The notes under the pieces are model-generated. The model was not told where the DNA came from, made no database searches, and was given only the letters and a program-made list of their open reading frames with translations. 46,275 bases of DNA from a virus, in IMG/VR virus record IMGVR_UViG_3300018003_000003, positions 1 through 46,275 of that record. One strand, given 5' to 3'. Of the stretch, positions 30,182 through 36,602 are shown piece after piece; the stretch's first letter is position 1, and each line of letters starts with the position of its first letter. A program made the position numbers and the translations under genes.

Positions 30182-30317
30182 TTCGCGGGGCGACTTTTAA
30201 AATGTCTTTCTTTCGTTGCATCCAACAGCTTGAACACGTGTAAACCGGCTGGCGGTCTACGTAAGTGATTAAATAAATTTCTTCGTCTATCTCAGCATCG
30301 CACGTGTTACAGTTCAT
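30171..30317 (-). CDS. 48-residue zinc-knuckle protein
   Basis: Uses the ATG at 30317, which overlaps the terminase-nuclease stop (TAATG). A longer frame from 30362 is not needed. 'MNCNTCDAEIDEEIYLITYVDRQPVYTCSSCWMQRKKD' is a two-CxxC ribbon. Confidence 0.6.
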   Translation of the reverse strand: MNCNTCDAEIDEEIYLITYVDRQPVYTCSSCWMQRKKDILKVAPRNER

Positions 30318-31126
30318 TAGAACAGCCTCAGAGGGCCAAGTCCGGCTTCCCGCTCTAACCACCAGATAGCCAGCATTAACGCCGAGACTGCGTCGTCGTG
30401 ATGTCCCGTGCCAGCTTCGTATTTATCCCATCCGCTTTCCTGTACGCGCATTTGGAAATTATCTATCTCGGCCTTTAAGAGCTTCATTCCTTCGTTAAAT
30501 CTACCTGTTATGAGCCGTCCTTCGAATCTGATACGGTCGTCTTCGAGGACTTTTTTAAGGGTATTTACCAGTTCGGGCTTAGGGATGTTCCTTTCGTAGT
30601 CGCTGACGTGTGCTCGACGTCCTGATGTTACGTACATCCGATATATGTCTGCATGAGGCATTGCTTCGTCGATAACGTCGACCATCGGGTCGGCTCCGCC
30701 CGAGTCTATGCAATAAATGACTTCCTTAACGTTTTTCTTTTTCCTGAGTATGCCATCAAGCCGGACGATTGCCCTTGCTATGTCGGTATACGGCGTTCCA
30801 AGCGCCACAGGCACGACTTTATGAACAAGATACGTAGGTGAGTTATTCATATCCGAAGGTTCTACTACTACCATCACCGTAGCATCGCTTTGTTTGCCGA
30901 GGTCTATGCCTACTACCATTTGTCCTATGCCAGATAGTCGTTTCTTTTCTTTTTTCTCTTCGCGGGCCGATTTCTGAGCTTCAGTCGGCATTTTCTGACC
31001 CGGACGTCCGAACTTCTTTAGTTCTTCATTCGATACTTCTCTTTCTAACCCCCAGATATACGAGCCTTCTCTAGGCTTCGCGTCTGGTATGTTGTTCAGA
31101 GGGCGCTCGTCGTGAGTGAATCTCAT
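30317..31126 (-). CDS. Terminase large subunit, nuclease half
   Basis: 269 residues. After a charged linker (1-66), the RNase H-like nuclease core shows D75 ('VVGIDLGKQSDAT'), D141 ('YCIDSGGADP') and 'GHHDDAVSALMLAIWWLE' (D244/D245), the acidic triad of large terminases. No ATPase motifs are present; those are in the gene at 31472-32320. Both proteins probably act together in DNA packaging, translocation and genome cutting. Confidence 0.86.
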   Translation of the reverse strand: MRFTHDERPLNNIPDAKPREGSYIWGLEREVSNEELKKFGRPGQKMPTEAQKSAREEKKEKKRLSGIGQMVVGIDLGKQSDATVMVVVEPSDMNNSPTYLVHKVVPVALGTPYTDIARAIVRLDGILRKKKNVKEVIYCIDSGGADPMVDVIDEAMPHADIYRMYVTSGRRAHVSDYERNIPKPELVNTLKKVLEDDRIRFEGRLITGRFNEGMKLLKAEIDNFQMRVQESGWDKYEAGTGHHDDAVSALMLAIWWLEREAGLGPLRLF

Positions 31127-31272
31127 TTATTCTCCTTAGCGAAAAATCGTCTTTTTTTCTCATCTTCGCATCGCGGGCATAATGCCATACCAACGGTATA
31201 TCTGACGATTTCCGGCCACGTTGCCTTAATAGATTTTTCGACTATATTTTCTGTTTTCCCATTATCAGTCAT
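31123..31272 (-). CDS. 49-residue zinc-type protein between terminase halves
   Basis: 'TWPEIVRYTVGMALCPRCEDEKKRRFF': a single CxxC near a basic C-terminus. The stop overlaps the start of the terminase nuclease gene (ATGA), so it is translated with it. Role unknown. Confidence 0.55.
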   Translation of the reverse strand: MTDNGKTENIVEKSIKATWPEIVRYTVGMALCPRCEDEKKRRFFAKENK

Positions 31273-31439
31273 ACGTAACACTTCTTTTCTGTTGGTAAGT
31301 CTATCACTTCAAGTTTCTTTTCGCCGGCCCATTCTATGCGTGAGTGCTTACAGATAATGTAAAACTCGACGCTAACCAGTTGCCGATTATGACAGTCGCG
31401 CTCGACACACTGTTTATTATTCAGCTTACAGATTATCAT
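31269..31439 (-). CDS. 56-residue Cys-rich protein between terminase halves
   Basis: 'ICKLNNKQCVERDCHNRQLVSVEFYIICKHSRIEW' has a CKLNxxxCxxxxC layout. Another Cys is near the end. Overlaps the next gene (ATGA). Role unknown. Confidence 0.55.
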   Translation of the reverse strand: MIICKLNNKQCVERDCHNRQLVSVEFYIICKHSRIEWAGEKKLEVIDLPTEKKCYV

Positions 31440-31471
31440 TTCTTTCTGTGAATCTCTTTTTTACTTCTCAT

Positions 31472-32320
31472 CTATACCCCTATGTCGAAGTCCCAATCGT
31501 CGTTTTCATCAGTCCACGCGTCGTCTGAGTATTGGAATATATTAGAAATATTTTCTATAAACTCACAATGATATTCCTGTTCGAACTTCCAGCTCACCAT
31601 TCGGTCTTTCTCTTCCTGTAAGAATTCCGATGTTATTCGCGGGCAGTCTTCGGCTTTAACGCTGAACCATCGCCAGCCCGGTTTATTATCTTCGTGAGCT
31701 TCAGTCCACGCCTCGAAGAAGAAACCACGCTTACCGTGCGGGGTGGAGAGTAGCATAATTTTAGTTTCCATCCCCATACCCTCCGATACGGCAAGCATTG
31801 GGCGAACAAAATCATAAGCGTCTTCCTCTACCATAGAGGCTTCGTCTACTATAAGAAGTGTAAGTTTTGACCACCCTCTGAGCGAATCCGGCTGGCGGCC
31901 AGTCATCGCCATAATTCTAGCTTTATTAGCGAACTCGACCTCGAAGACTGTATCTTTTAACGTGCCGATTCTGTCGGGAACGTGACCGTAGAACTCCATT
32001 ATCTTTCTGAAGGTTTCCTTCGCTTGCTTTTCGGTGTTAGAAATGATAATTACTAACGCTTTGGGCGTGTGTAGCGCGTGATGTAACGCCATTAGCGCGG
32101 TTATCGTCGATTTACCAGACTGCCGACAGCAGTTCAGAATAATCCGTCGAGAATCCGAGCGTAGAACCTCTTTCTGCCATTCGTCTAGCTCGACTGGTTT
32201 TCCCAAGTCACGGCTGAGAACGTCATTAGCGAAAACAACCGGGTTCTGATAGGCAATAGCCTGTATCTCTTTTTTAGTTAAGCCGGTTCCTAACGGCTTC
32301 TTCTTCGGTTTTCTACCCAT
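31472..32320 (-). CDS. Terminase large subunit, ATPase half
   Basis: 282 residues. Walker A is at 63-72 ('NCCRQSGKST', the deviant form of phage terminases), Walker B at about 154-160 ('LLIVDEASMVEE'), and the coupling motif at 192-194 ('LSTPHG'). The chain ends at an acidic tail ('DDAWTDENDDWDFDIGV') with no nuclease domain. The stop is followed by a tiny ATG frame (11 codons). It powers DNA translocation and pairs with the nuclease gene at 30317-31126. Confidence 0.9.
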   Translation of the reverse strand: MGRKPKKKPLGTGLTKKEIQAIAYQNPVVFANDVLSRDLGKPVELDEWQKEVLRSDSRRIILNCCRQSGKSTITALMALHHALHTPKALVIIISNTEKQAKETFRKIMEFYGHVPDRIGTLKDTVFEVEFANKARIMAMTGRQPDSLRGWSKLTLLIVDEASMVEEDAYDFVRPMLAVSEGMGMETKIMLLSTPHGKRGFFFEAWTEAHEDNKPGWRWFSVKAEDCPRITSEFLQEEKDRMVSWKFEQEYHCEFIENISNIFQYSDDAWTDENDDWDFDIGV

Positions 32321-32323
32321 AGT

Positions 32324-32340
32324 TTAACACGACGTGTTAA
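32324..32340. promoter_or_regulatory. Operator-like dyad upstream of terminase ATPase
   Basis: TTAACA-N5-TGTTAA, four bases before the terminase ATG. The + strand TTA at 32324-32326 is also the stop codon of the 39-residue gene. Confidence 0.5.
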
Positions 32341-32443
32341 TGAACCTGTAAAACAAAAATATACCTCTCAGCGTGTCAGCTAATCTCAGAGGGTAAACAA
32401 CTGAAATTACGTGATGCTTCTTTATTTTACTATTCCCTTTCAT
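32324..32443 (-). CDS. 39-residue basic peptide in terminase operon
   Basis: 'MKGNSKIKKHHVISVVYPLRLADTLRGIFLFYRFINTSC', basic then hydrophobic. GGAG lies about 8 nt before the ATG. Its upstream operator is at 32458-32471 and its stop codon lies in the next operator. Role unknown. Confidence 0.5.
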   Translation of the reverse strand: MKGNSKIKKHHVISVVYPLRLADTLRGIFLFYRFINTSC

Positions 32444-32457
32444 TTTTAATCTCCTGT

Positions 32458-32471
32458 TTAACACGTGTTAA
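32458..32471. promoter_or_regulatory. Operator-like perfect palindrome
   Basis: TTAACACGTGTTAA, a perfect 14-bp palindrome at the end of the small terminase gene (it contains that gene's stop codon) and 15 bp before the 39-residue gene's ATG. The same 14 bp occur at 42329-42342. Confidence 0.65.
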
Positions 32472-33016
32472 TTCTGTGACATTTCAAGTAACGTAGTCAT
32501 ATACTCTTCTTGTTTCGCGGGGTCGTTCGGGAAGATAACCTTAAGCTTCTTCGCGACGTCCTTCGGGTCTTTAATGTCTATCTGTATAGGCTCTTGCGGG
32601 ACGATTCCTATAGATTGAGCTGCCTGTAGCTTTCTGAACGTGATTTCCTTAAGCTCAGCGGCAGCTCTTTGGCGTTCTCGCATATCGGGAAGTTTAAACG
32701 GCCACATCGGTCGCCCTTCTTCAGTGAGTAACATCCCGTTTGAATCTGTCCTGTCAGGCGAGGCGTCGATGATTAGCCAGTTCCGACGAATCAGTTCGTC
32801 TAGCTCGAAGAGTGTGTCTTTTATCATTTTGTCCTTATCAGGCTCTTCGACTATGTCCCACTCGTTTCGCTTCTTCCAGTCGCGATAAAGCTGTTGTTTA
32901 CCAACGTGATAAATCTTAGCGATTTTATTAACGGCTTCAGACTTTCGGGCTCCGTGAGCCATTAAAAGATAAAAGTCCATTCGACGTTTTTGAATCTCTT
33001 CTTGTTTTTTTGTCAT
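32468..33016 (-). CDS. Small terminase subunit
   Basis: 182 residues from the ATG at 33016, which overlaps the preceding stop (ATGA). The N-terminal frame extension is not used. A helix-turn-helix at about 12-50 ('GARKSEAVNKIAKIYHVGKQQLYRDW') binds DNA. The middle is helical, for oligomerisation, and the C-terminal 'IDIKDPKDVAKKLKVIFPNDPAKQEEYMTTLLEM' may contact the large subunit. It recognises the packaging site. Confidence 0.82.
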   Translation of the reverse strand: MTKKQEEIQKRRMDFYLLMAHGARKSEAVNKIAKIYHVGKQQLYRDWKKRNEWDIVEEPDKDKMIKDTLFELDELIRRNWLIIDASPDRTDSNGMLLTEEGRPMWPFKLPDMRERQRAAAELKEITFRKLQAAQSIGIVPQEPIQIDIKDPKDVAKKLKVIFPNDPAKQEEYMTTLLEMSQN

Positions 33017-33141
33017 CGTGAAAGCAACTCCCCTAGAGCGCAGTACAAACAACCGATGTCATCCTGATTTGCCCTTCTGTCGGGGCTCCTACACTTTCGG
33101 TTTTTTGACCACTGACATACTATCTTTTCATTATCGTTCAT
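33013..33141 (-). CDS. 42-residue cysteine protein at terminase operon head
   Basis: 'IVCQWSKNRKCRSPDRRANQDDIGCLYC', four cysteines in a CxxxxxxxxC/CxxC arrangement with a basic middle, suggesting a small DNA- or RNA-binding finger. First gene after a TATA-like box and overlapping the small terminase start by 4 bp. Confidence 0.6.
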   Translation of the reverse strand: MNDNEKIVCQWSKNRKCRSPDRRANQDDIGCLYCALGELLSR

Positions 33142-33159
33142 AGTATTGTAATCGCGGGG

Positions 33160-33174
33160 TGAGTTTATATAAAT
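33160..33174 (-). promoter_or_regulatory. Promoter of the terminase operon
   Basis: The minus-strand TATA box ATTTATATAAAC has a purine-rich GCGAAA before it and lies about 25-30 nt before the ATG at 33141, the expected archaeal distance for a leaderless or short-leader transcript. It overlaps the end of the GNAT gene. Confidence 0.6.
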
Positions 33175-33818
33175 TTCGCACCTTTCATCTTTTTACGGTC
33201 GAGTAAGTAGTATCTCATCACCGCCAGTTTACTCTGCGCTTGTGTCTCTGACCTGACTTTACCGCCTTTAGCCTCATAAAGCCACGTGTGCGGATTCACT
33301 CTAGAACGAACGCCTCGGTTGCCTATTAAGGTAGACTTCTGCTTTCGTTTGTTCGACTTACCGCCTATGGCAACGGTTCCGCCTATGGTGTCACTTAGAG
33401 TTTGGCCGTAGTCGATGAAACCAGCCTTTTTCCAGAAGAGGTTTACCTTACCCATCGAGGCTATTAGCTCCACGTATCGCACGTCTACCAAATCGTCATA
33501 CAGGCACACTGCCGCAACGAAATCAGAAGCTATCCCACATCCTCTATAGCGTGGGTCGATAACGACGCGACTAAGATTAATGAACTTGGCATTTGTTAGT
33601 TTCGCTCCTTTCGTGGTCATCTTCTTAGAAATCTTACCGCCGAAGACCTTATTACGAACCGAGTTTGCCAGACCCGGCGGACTGAAGCTGATAAACGCGA
33701 TGGGTTCGCCGTTATGAATAAGAGTGTAGGCGCATCTTATGAATCCGATTTCTGAGCCTCGATAGTGCCACTTACTGAATCTGTTCCAATCGCTTCGAGA
33801 GCCTCGTGCAATGAACAA
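33165..33818 (-). CDS. GNAT-fold, Mom-like acyltransferase (possible C-terminal half of COG2401-type protein)
   Basis: 217 residues from TTG. An N-terminal block 'ARGSRSDWNRFSKWHYRGSEIGF' precedes acyl-CoA-type motif A 'SRVVIDPRYRGCGIASDFV' and 'FWKKAGFIDYGQT', then a basic tail. This resembles the GNAT part of COG2401 proteins (ABC-type ATPase fused to an acetyltransferase domain) and, more distantly, Mu Mom, which modifies adenine in DNA. It overlaps the ATPase gene by 82 bp. Slippage at an A9 run would join them in one chain. DNA modification is inferred. Confidence 0.72.
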   Translation of the reverse strand: MFIARGSRSDWNRFSKWHYRGSEIGFIRCAYTLIHNGEPIAFISFSPPGLANSVRNKVFGGKISKKMTTKGAKLTNAKFINLSRVVIDPRYRGCGIASDFVAAVCLYDDLVDVRYVELIASMGKVNLFWKKAGFIDYGQTLSDTIGGTVAIGGKSNKRKQKSTLIGNRGVRSRVNPHTWLYEAKGGKVRSETQAQSKLAVMRYYLLDRKKMKGAKFI

Positions 33819-34468
33819 ATCGTCATAAAAGCTAATTTTTTTTTAATTTCGTTCTGATGTGAGACTTCCGCACCCTCGGCGCCGAAGGTAACTATAATGT
33901 CAGGATATAAGTCTTCTAGGATGTCCTCGTGTGTCGTCGCGACAGCGAGAATCTTATCTGTTTTTCTAATCGCTTTTCCTATGCTGAAGGCGATAGTCTT
34001 CGCTGAGATTCTGTCTAACGTTGCAAGAAATTCGTCGCACACTACCACAGAATTTTTGCTTGATAACCCCAACGCCAGCTTAAACCGATAGCGCTGGCCG
34101 TCGGATAACTCTTGAGGGTATCGAACAAGAAGTTGAGCTTCTGCCAGCCCCGCGATTGAAAGATTCTTCAGGGCTTCGTCATAATCGGCGAAGTGTTCTA
34201 TGACGGTTTTCTCCGGCTCGAAGACTATCTCGCGAAGGTCGTAGGCTTCTGTTTGCGCCTTAAGCTGCTCTAGGCACGTAGTTTTTCCGGTTCCAGATAT
34301 GCCTACAAAAGCGATTATCTGTCCGGGCTTGGCCTCGATTGTAAAGGGAGCTACGTAGACGCGTTTGCCCTGTTCGGCGTCTAGGCCGAAGCTGCCATAG
34401 ACACGGCCAGCCTGTAGACTTGGTCTTTTAGGTTTCAGCTCGTACTCCACGGAACATTTTACTTTCAT
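33737..34468 (-). CDS. ABC-type ATPase (N-terminal half of COG2401-like protein)
   Basis: 243 residues from the ATG at 34468 (overlaps the preceding stop). Walker A 'GISGTGKTT' at 56-64, signature 'LSDGQRYRFKLAL' at 121-133, Walker B 'VVVCDEFLATLD' at about 141-152, H-loop 'TTHED' at 179-183. The signature and Walker motifs are those of soluble ABC ATPases. No membrane domain is nearby. The last ~35 residues after the A9 run differ from the expected fusion. Confidence 0.82.
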   Translation of the reverse strand: MKVKCSVEYELKPKRPSLQAGRVYGSFGLDAEQGKRVYVAPFTIEAKPGQIIAFVGISGTGKTTCLEQLKAQTEAYDLREIVFEPEKTVIEHFADYDEALKNLSIAGLAEAQLLVRYPQELSDGQRYRFKLALGLSSKNSVVVCDEFLATLDRISAKTIAFSIGKAIRKTDKILAVATTHEDILEDLYPDIIVTFGAEGAEVSHQNEIKKKLAFMTICSLHEALEAIGTDSVSGTIEAQKSDS

Positions 34469-34614
34469 TTTAACTCTCGCTCTTTTCGGTCTATCTGGTT
34501 CTGAATAATCTCTCGCCATAAGTCAGGGTATAGATACACAATAGACATAGGGAATAACTCATCTGGAAAGACTGTCATCCAGCGCTTCATTAACTTAACG
34601 TCTTCTTCGGTCAT
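34465..34614 (-). CDS. 49-residue helical protein
   Basis: 'EDVKLMKRWMTVFPDELFPMSIVYLYPDLWREIIQNQIDRKEREL', helical and acidic/basic. Starts with the GTCAT-type ATG after the PQ-loop gene and overlaps the ATPase start (ATGA). Probably part of the same operon. Role unknown. Confidence 0.5.
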   Translation of the reverse strand: MTEEDVKLMKRWMTVFPDELFPMSIVYLYPDLWREIIQNQIDRKERELK

Positions 34615-34615
34615 C

Positions 34616-34873
34616 TTATATCACCTTCTTTATTACCAGAATAGAAAGTATGAGTAACATAACCCACGCACCGACGTCGATTAAATCGCCGGTCACGGCC
34701 AGCCACAGCCCCAGACTCGCATAGATGAAACATAATAATGATAACGCACCTGCTGTCGTGATACACGTTATGAGGTTTAACGCCTGTTTTTTTCTGTATA
34801 CGTCGAATATTTGCGGGACGAGCAGAAACCCGAATATCAGGTTAACGCCGAGTAGCGCTACGTCTTGCCACAT
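34616..34873 (-). CDS. PQ-loop/SemiSWEET-like membrane protein
   Basis: 85 residues from the ATG at 34873, which overlaps the upstream TAA. Three membrane spans: 'VALLGVNLIFGFLLVPQIFDVY', 'LITCITTAGALSLLCFIYASLGLWLAV' and 'VGAWVMLLILSILVI'. 'LVPQIFDVYRKK' contains the Pro-Gln motif of PQ-loop transporters. The ~85-residue, three-span size equals that of bacterial SemiSWEET half-transporters. Function in a virus is unknown. Confidence 0.66.
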   Translation of the reverse strand: MWQDVALLGVNLIFGFLLVPQIFDVYRKKQALNLITCITTAGALSLLCFIYASLGLWLAVTGDLIDVGAWVMLLILSILVIKKVI

Positions 34874-35049
34874 TATAAACCACACATCTTAAGCTCAGCT
34901 TCGCTCATTTCAGATTTAGGAATAGTTACCCACGAGAAGCTGCACTTCGGACACGTCGAGAGAATGACGTCCAGAGAGAGAATAAATTCTGGAACAATCT
35001 CTAGGCACGCGCCCTTACACCACGGACAGAGTATCTTTATGGTTTCCAC
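34873..35049 (-). CDS. Zinc-ribbon protein with GTG start
   Basis: 58 residues: 'ILCPWCKGACLEIVPEFILSLDVILSTCPKCSFSWV', two CxxC knuckles. It overlaps the HNH gene (upstream) by 13 bp and the PQ-loop gene's ATG by one base. Role unknown. Confidence 0.6.
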   Translation of the reverse strand: METIKILCPWCKGACLEIVPEFILSLDVILSTCPKCSFSWVTIPKSEMSEAELKMCGL

Positions 35050-35366
35050 GTCTTCGCTTCCTTTGCTCGTGCTCTGAATAGCTCAGCGTCTTCTCTTATT
35101 CGCGGGTTGAATTTCTTCCAGTTACAGAAATGCCCGAAGGTGAAATGATGCTCTTCGCAAAGAGCGAACAGATTCTCGACGTCTAGCTCCTTAGTCCGGT
35201 CGACCCAGTAGGGTACGACGTGATGTGCGACTAAGGTTTTTACGCCTCGGTTACGAACGCCACAGAACTCGCACTTATCGTGTAGCTTAAGGAACTGCCT
35301 TCTTAGCCTGTCCCATTCAGAGTTGCGGGTGATTCGCGCCAGTTCAAGCGGTTCTTTGTGTTGCAT
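35037..35366 (-). CDS. HNH endonuclease (second copy type)
   Basis: 109 residues: 'LRRQFLKLHDKCEFCGVRN' (CxxC), 'TLVAHHVVPYWVDRTKELDVENLFALCEEHHFTFGHFCNWKKF' (AHH, Asn, 'LC..HH..FGH'). The C-terminal layout is closely parallel to the 21.6-kb HNH protein, suggesting an ancient duplication. Typical of phage HNH packaging nucleases or homing enzymes. Adjacent to neither terminase gene. Confidence 0.8.
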   Translation of the reverse strand: MQHKEPLELARITRNSEWDRLRRQFLKLHDKCEFCGVRNRGVKTLVAHHVVPYWVDRTKELDVENLFALCEEHHFTFGHFCNWKKFNPRIREDAELFRARAKEAKTWKP

Positions 35367-35571
35367 CGAGACGTTTAAGCTTCATATTAACTACGTGCAA
35401 CGTGTTCGCGGCGGTTTCTACTTCTACGTAGGCATAAACGACATTAGCCCGTCTGTACATATCCTTCGATATTTCTCGAAGAGTATTCACTACTATGTCC
35501 AACTGCTCATTAATGTCCGCTATGCTATTCGCGGGGCTAAGAGAGTCTACATAATGTTGTGTTCCGTTCAT
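35344..35571 (-). CDS. Helical protein sharing a PANSIADIN peptide with 20.6-kb gene
   Basis: 75 residues: 'LSPANSIADINEQLDIVVNTLREISKDMYRRANVVYAYVEVETAANTLHVV'. After the shared N-terminal peptide the rest is an amphipathic helix unrelated to the 20.6-kb winged-helix protein. It overlaps the HNH gene by 23 bp and its upstream gene by 4 bp. Role unknown. Confidence 0.58.
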   Translation of the reverse strand: MNGTQHYVDSLSPANSIADINEQLDIVVNTLREISKDMYRRANVVYAYVEVETAANTLHVVNMKLKRLDATQRTA

Positions 35572-36218
35572 TCTTTCGCGTCCTCTTTTATTCTCTTAAT
35601 CACGTCGAGCTGATTTTCGCCTAACTCCCACTTACCGCATCCTGTCATCGGCGATTCACCGTCTAACTCGCAATAGACATACACGTCGCCTAACAATCGT
35701 TTTTCATCCTCGCGGGACTCATTAAACCGCACACCATACGGCGCTAAATGCGAGCAATGGGCGCACCACGTCTTAACATCCATTATGCTCTTCAGTCTGA
35801 GCTTCCCGTGGTTCTCTCTGTGCATCATCCACCGGCGTATCTGCCAGCCCATTATCAGCTCATACGGTTCGATAGGCGTAGTTAGCTTAGGCCAGTGGTG
35901 AGCTTTACACTGCTGACGCATCGGCCACGATACCGCCTTACAGGCGGGCATATAGTTTAGACACGTCTCTGGTTTAACAGCTTCAATCGCGCAGAGTCCC
36001 GTCGTGTGGAACGGACACGGCTTCTGGTAGATTGTGCCTTCGTAGACTTGCTTACCGTCGACTTTATAGCGCCAGTTCTCGGGGTAGGTGAAACAGTACA
36101 GTTCTCGGAACTTCTCTTCTGAAATGCCAAGATACTCAGCTATCCGCTCTGGTTCGCCCGGTCTAAAAGAAATATGGCTAAAGGACGAGCAACATAACCC
36201 ATAACAGTTCGCGCTCAT
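35568..36218 (-). CDS. YkgJ-type Cys-rich metal-binding protein
   Basis: 216 residues from the ATG at 36218 (a longer frame from 36293 overlaps the preceding membrane gene). 'SANCYGLCCSSFSHISF' at the start, then 'CPFHTTGLCAIEAVKPETCLNYMPAC', the CxxxCC...C...GxCxI..vkP..C pattern of YkgJ-like zinc/iron-chelating proteins. A second Cys set follows ('CAHCSH', 'YCELDG'). Family function is not well defined. Confidence 0.7.
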   Translation of the reverse strand: MSANCYGLCCSSFSHISFRPGEPERIAEYLGISEEKFRELYCFTYPENWRYKVDGKQVYEGTIYQKPCPFHTTGLCAIEAVKPETCLNYMPACKAVSWPMRQQCKAHHWPKLTTPIEPYELIMGWQIRRWMMHRENHGKLRLKSIMDVKTWCAHCSHLAPYGVRFNESREDEKRLLGDVYVYCELDGESPMTGCGKWELGENQLDVIKRIKEDAKE

Positions 36219-36220
36219 AG

Positions 36221-36316
36221 CTATCTTACTATTAAATACGTCACGTATGACAGAATACACACCATAGCGCAGACTGCCATCACGTAGATACAATAGAAAT
36301 CGTATTTACCAGCCAT
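36221..36316 (-). CDS. 31-residue single-span membrane peptide
   Basis: 'AGKYDFYCIYVMAVCAMVCILSYVTYLIVR': one membrane span with three cysteines. Its TAG is 2 bp before the YkgJ-like ATG. AAAATG start with GGTG upstream. Role unknown. Confidence 0.52.
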   Translation of the reverse strand: MAGKYDFYCIYVMAVCAMVCILSYVTYLIVR

Positions 36317-36322
36317 TTTACC

Positions 36323-36601
36323 TCACCAGTGGGGCTTAAGCCGCCCCTCGCTTTTCGCTCTGTCGACGTCGGCCTCAGCACACTCGTCGCATAGAACAAG
36401 TATCCGCGACGGCGCTTTAACTGAGTACCAGTCGTCTTTCTCCATATTAAACATCGAACCGCACCCGTCGCAGTGCATAACAGGTTTCTCCTTAGTGCTT
36501 TTCCACGCGGGGTCGTTTAGGTGCTCAGGGTTAATCGGTTTAATTCTATCGCGGGCGAACCCGCGCTGGTTTTTAACTTTAGGCCACTTATACGTCGGCA
36601 T
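36323..36601 (-). CDS. Basic zinc-ribbon protein
   Basis: 92 residues from the ATG at 36601; the longer frame from 36661 runs back into the previous gene. Basic N-terminus 'PTYKWPKVKNQRGFARDRIKPINPE', then 'MHCDGCGSMFNMEKDDWYSVKAPSRILVLCDECAEADV', a two-knuckle ribbon. Probably DNA-binding. Confidence 0.66.
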   Translation of the reverse strand: MPTYKWPKVKNQRGFARDRIKPINPEHLNDPAWKSTKEKPVMHCDGCGSMFNMEKDDWYSVKAPSRILVLCDECAEADVDRAKSEGRLKPHW

Positions 36602-36602
36602 T

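Noticed and set aside
32468-33052. 194-residue version of the small terminase
   Set aside because: ATG 33016 overlaps the preceding small gene's stop, so the upstream part is its coding sequence in another frame.
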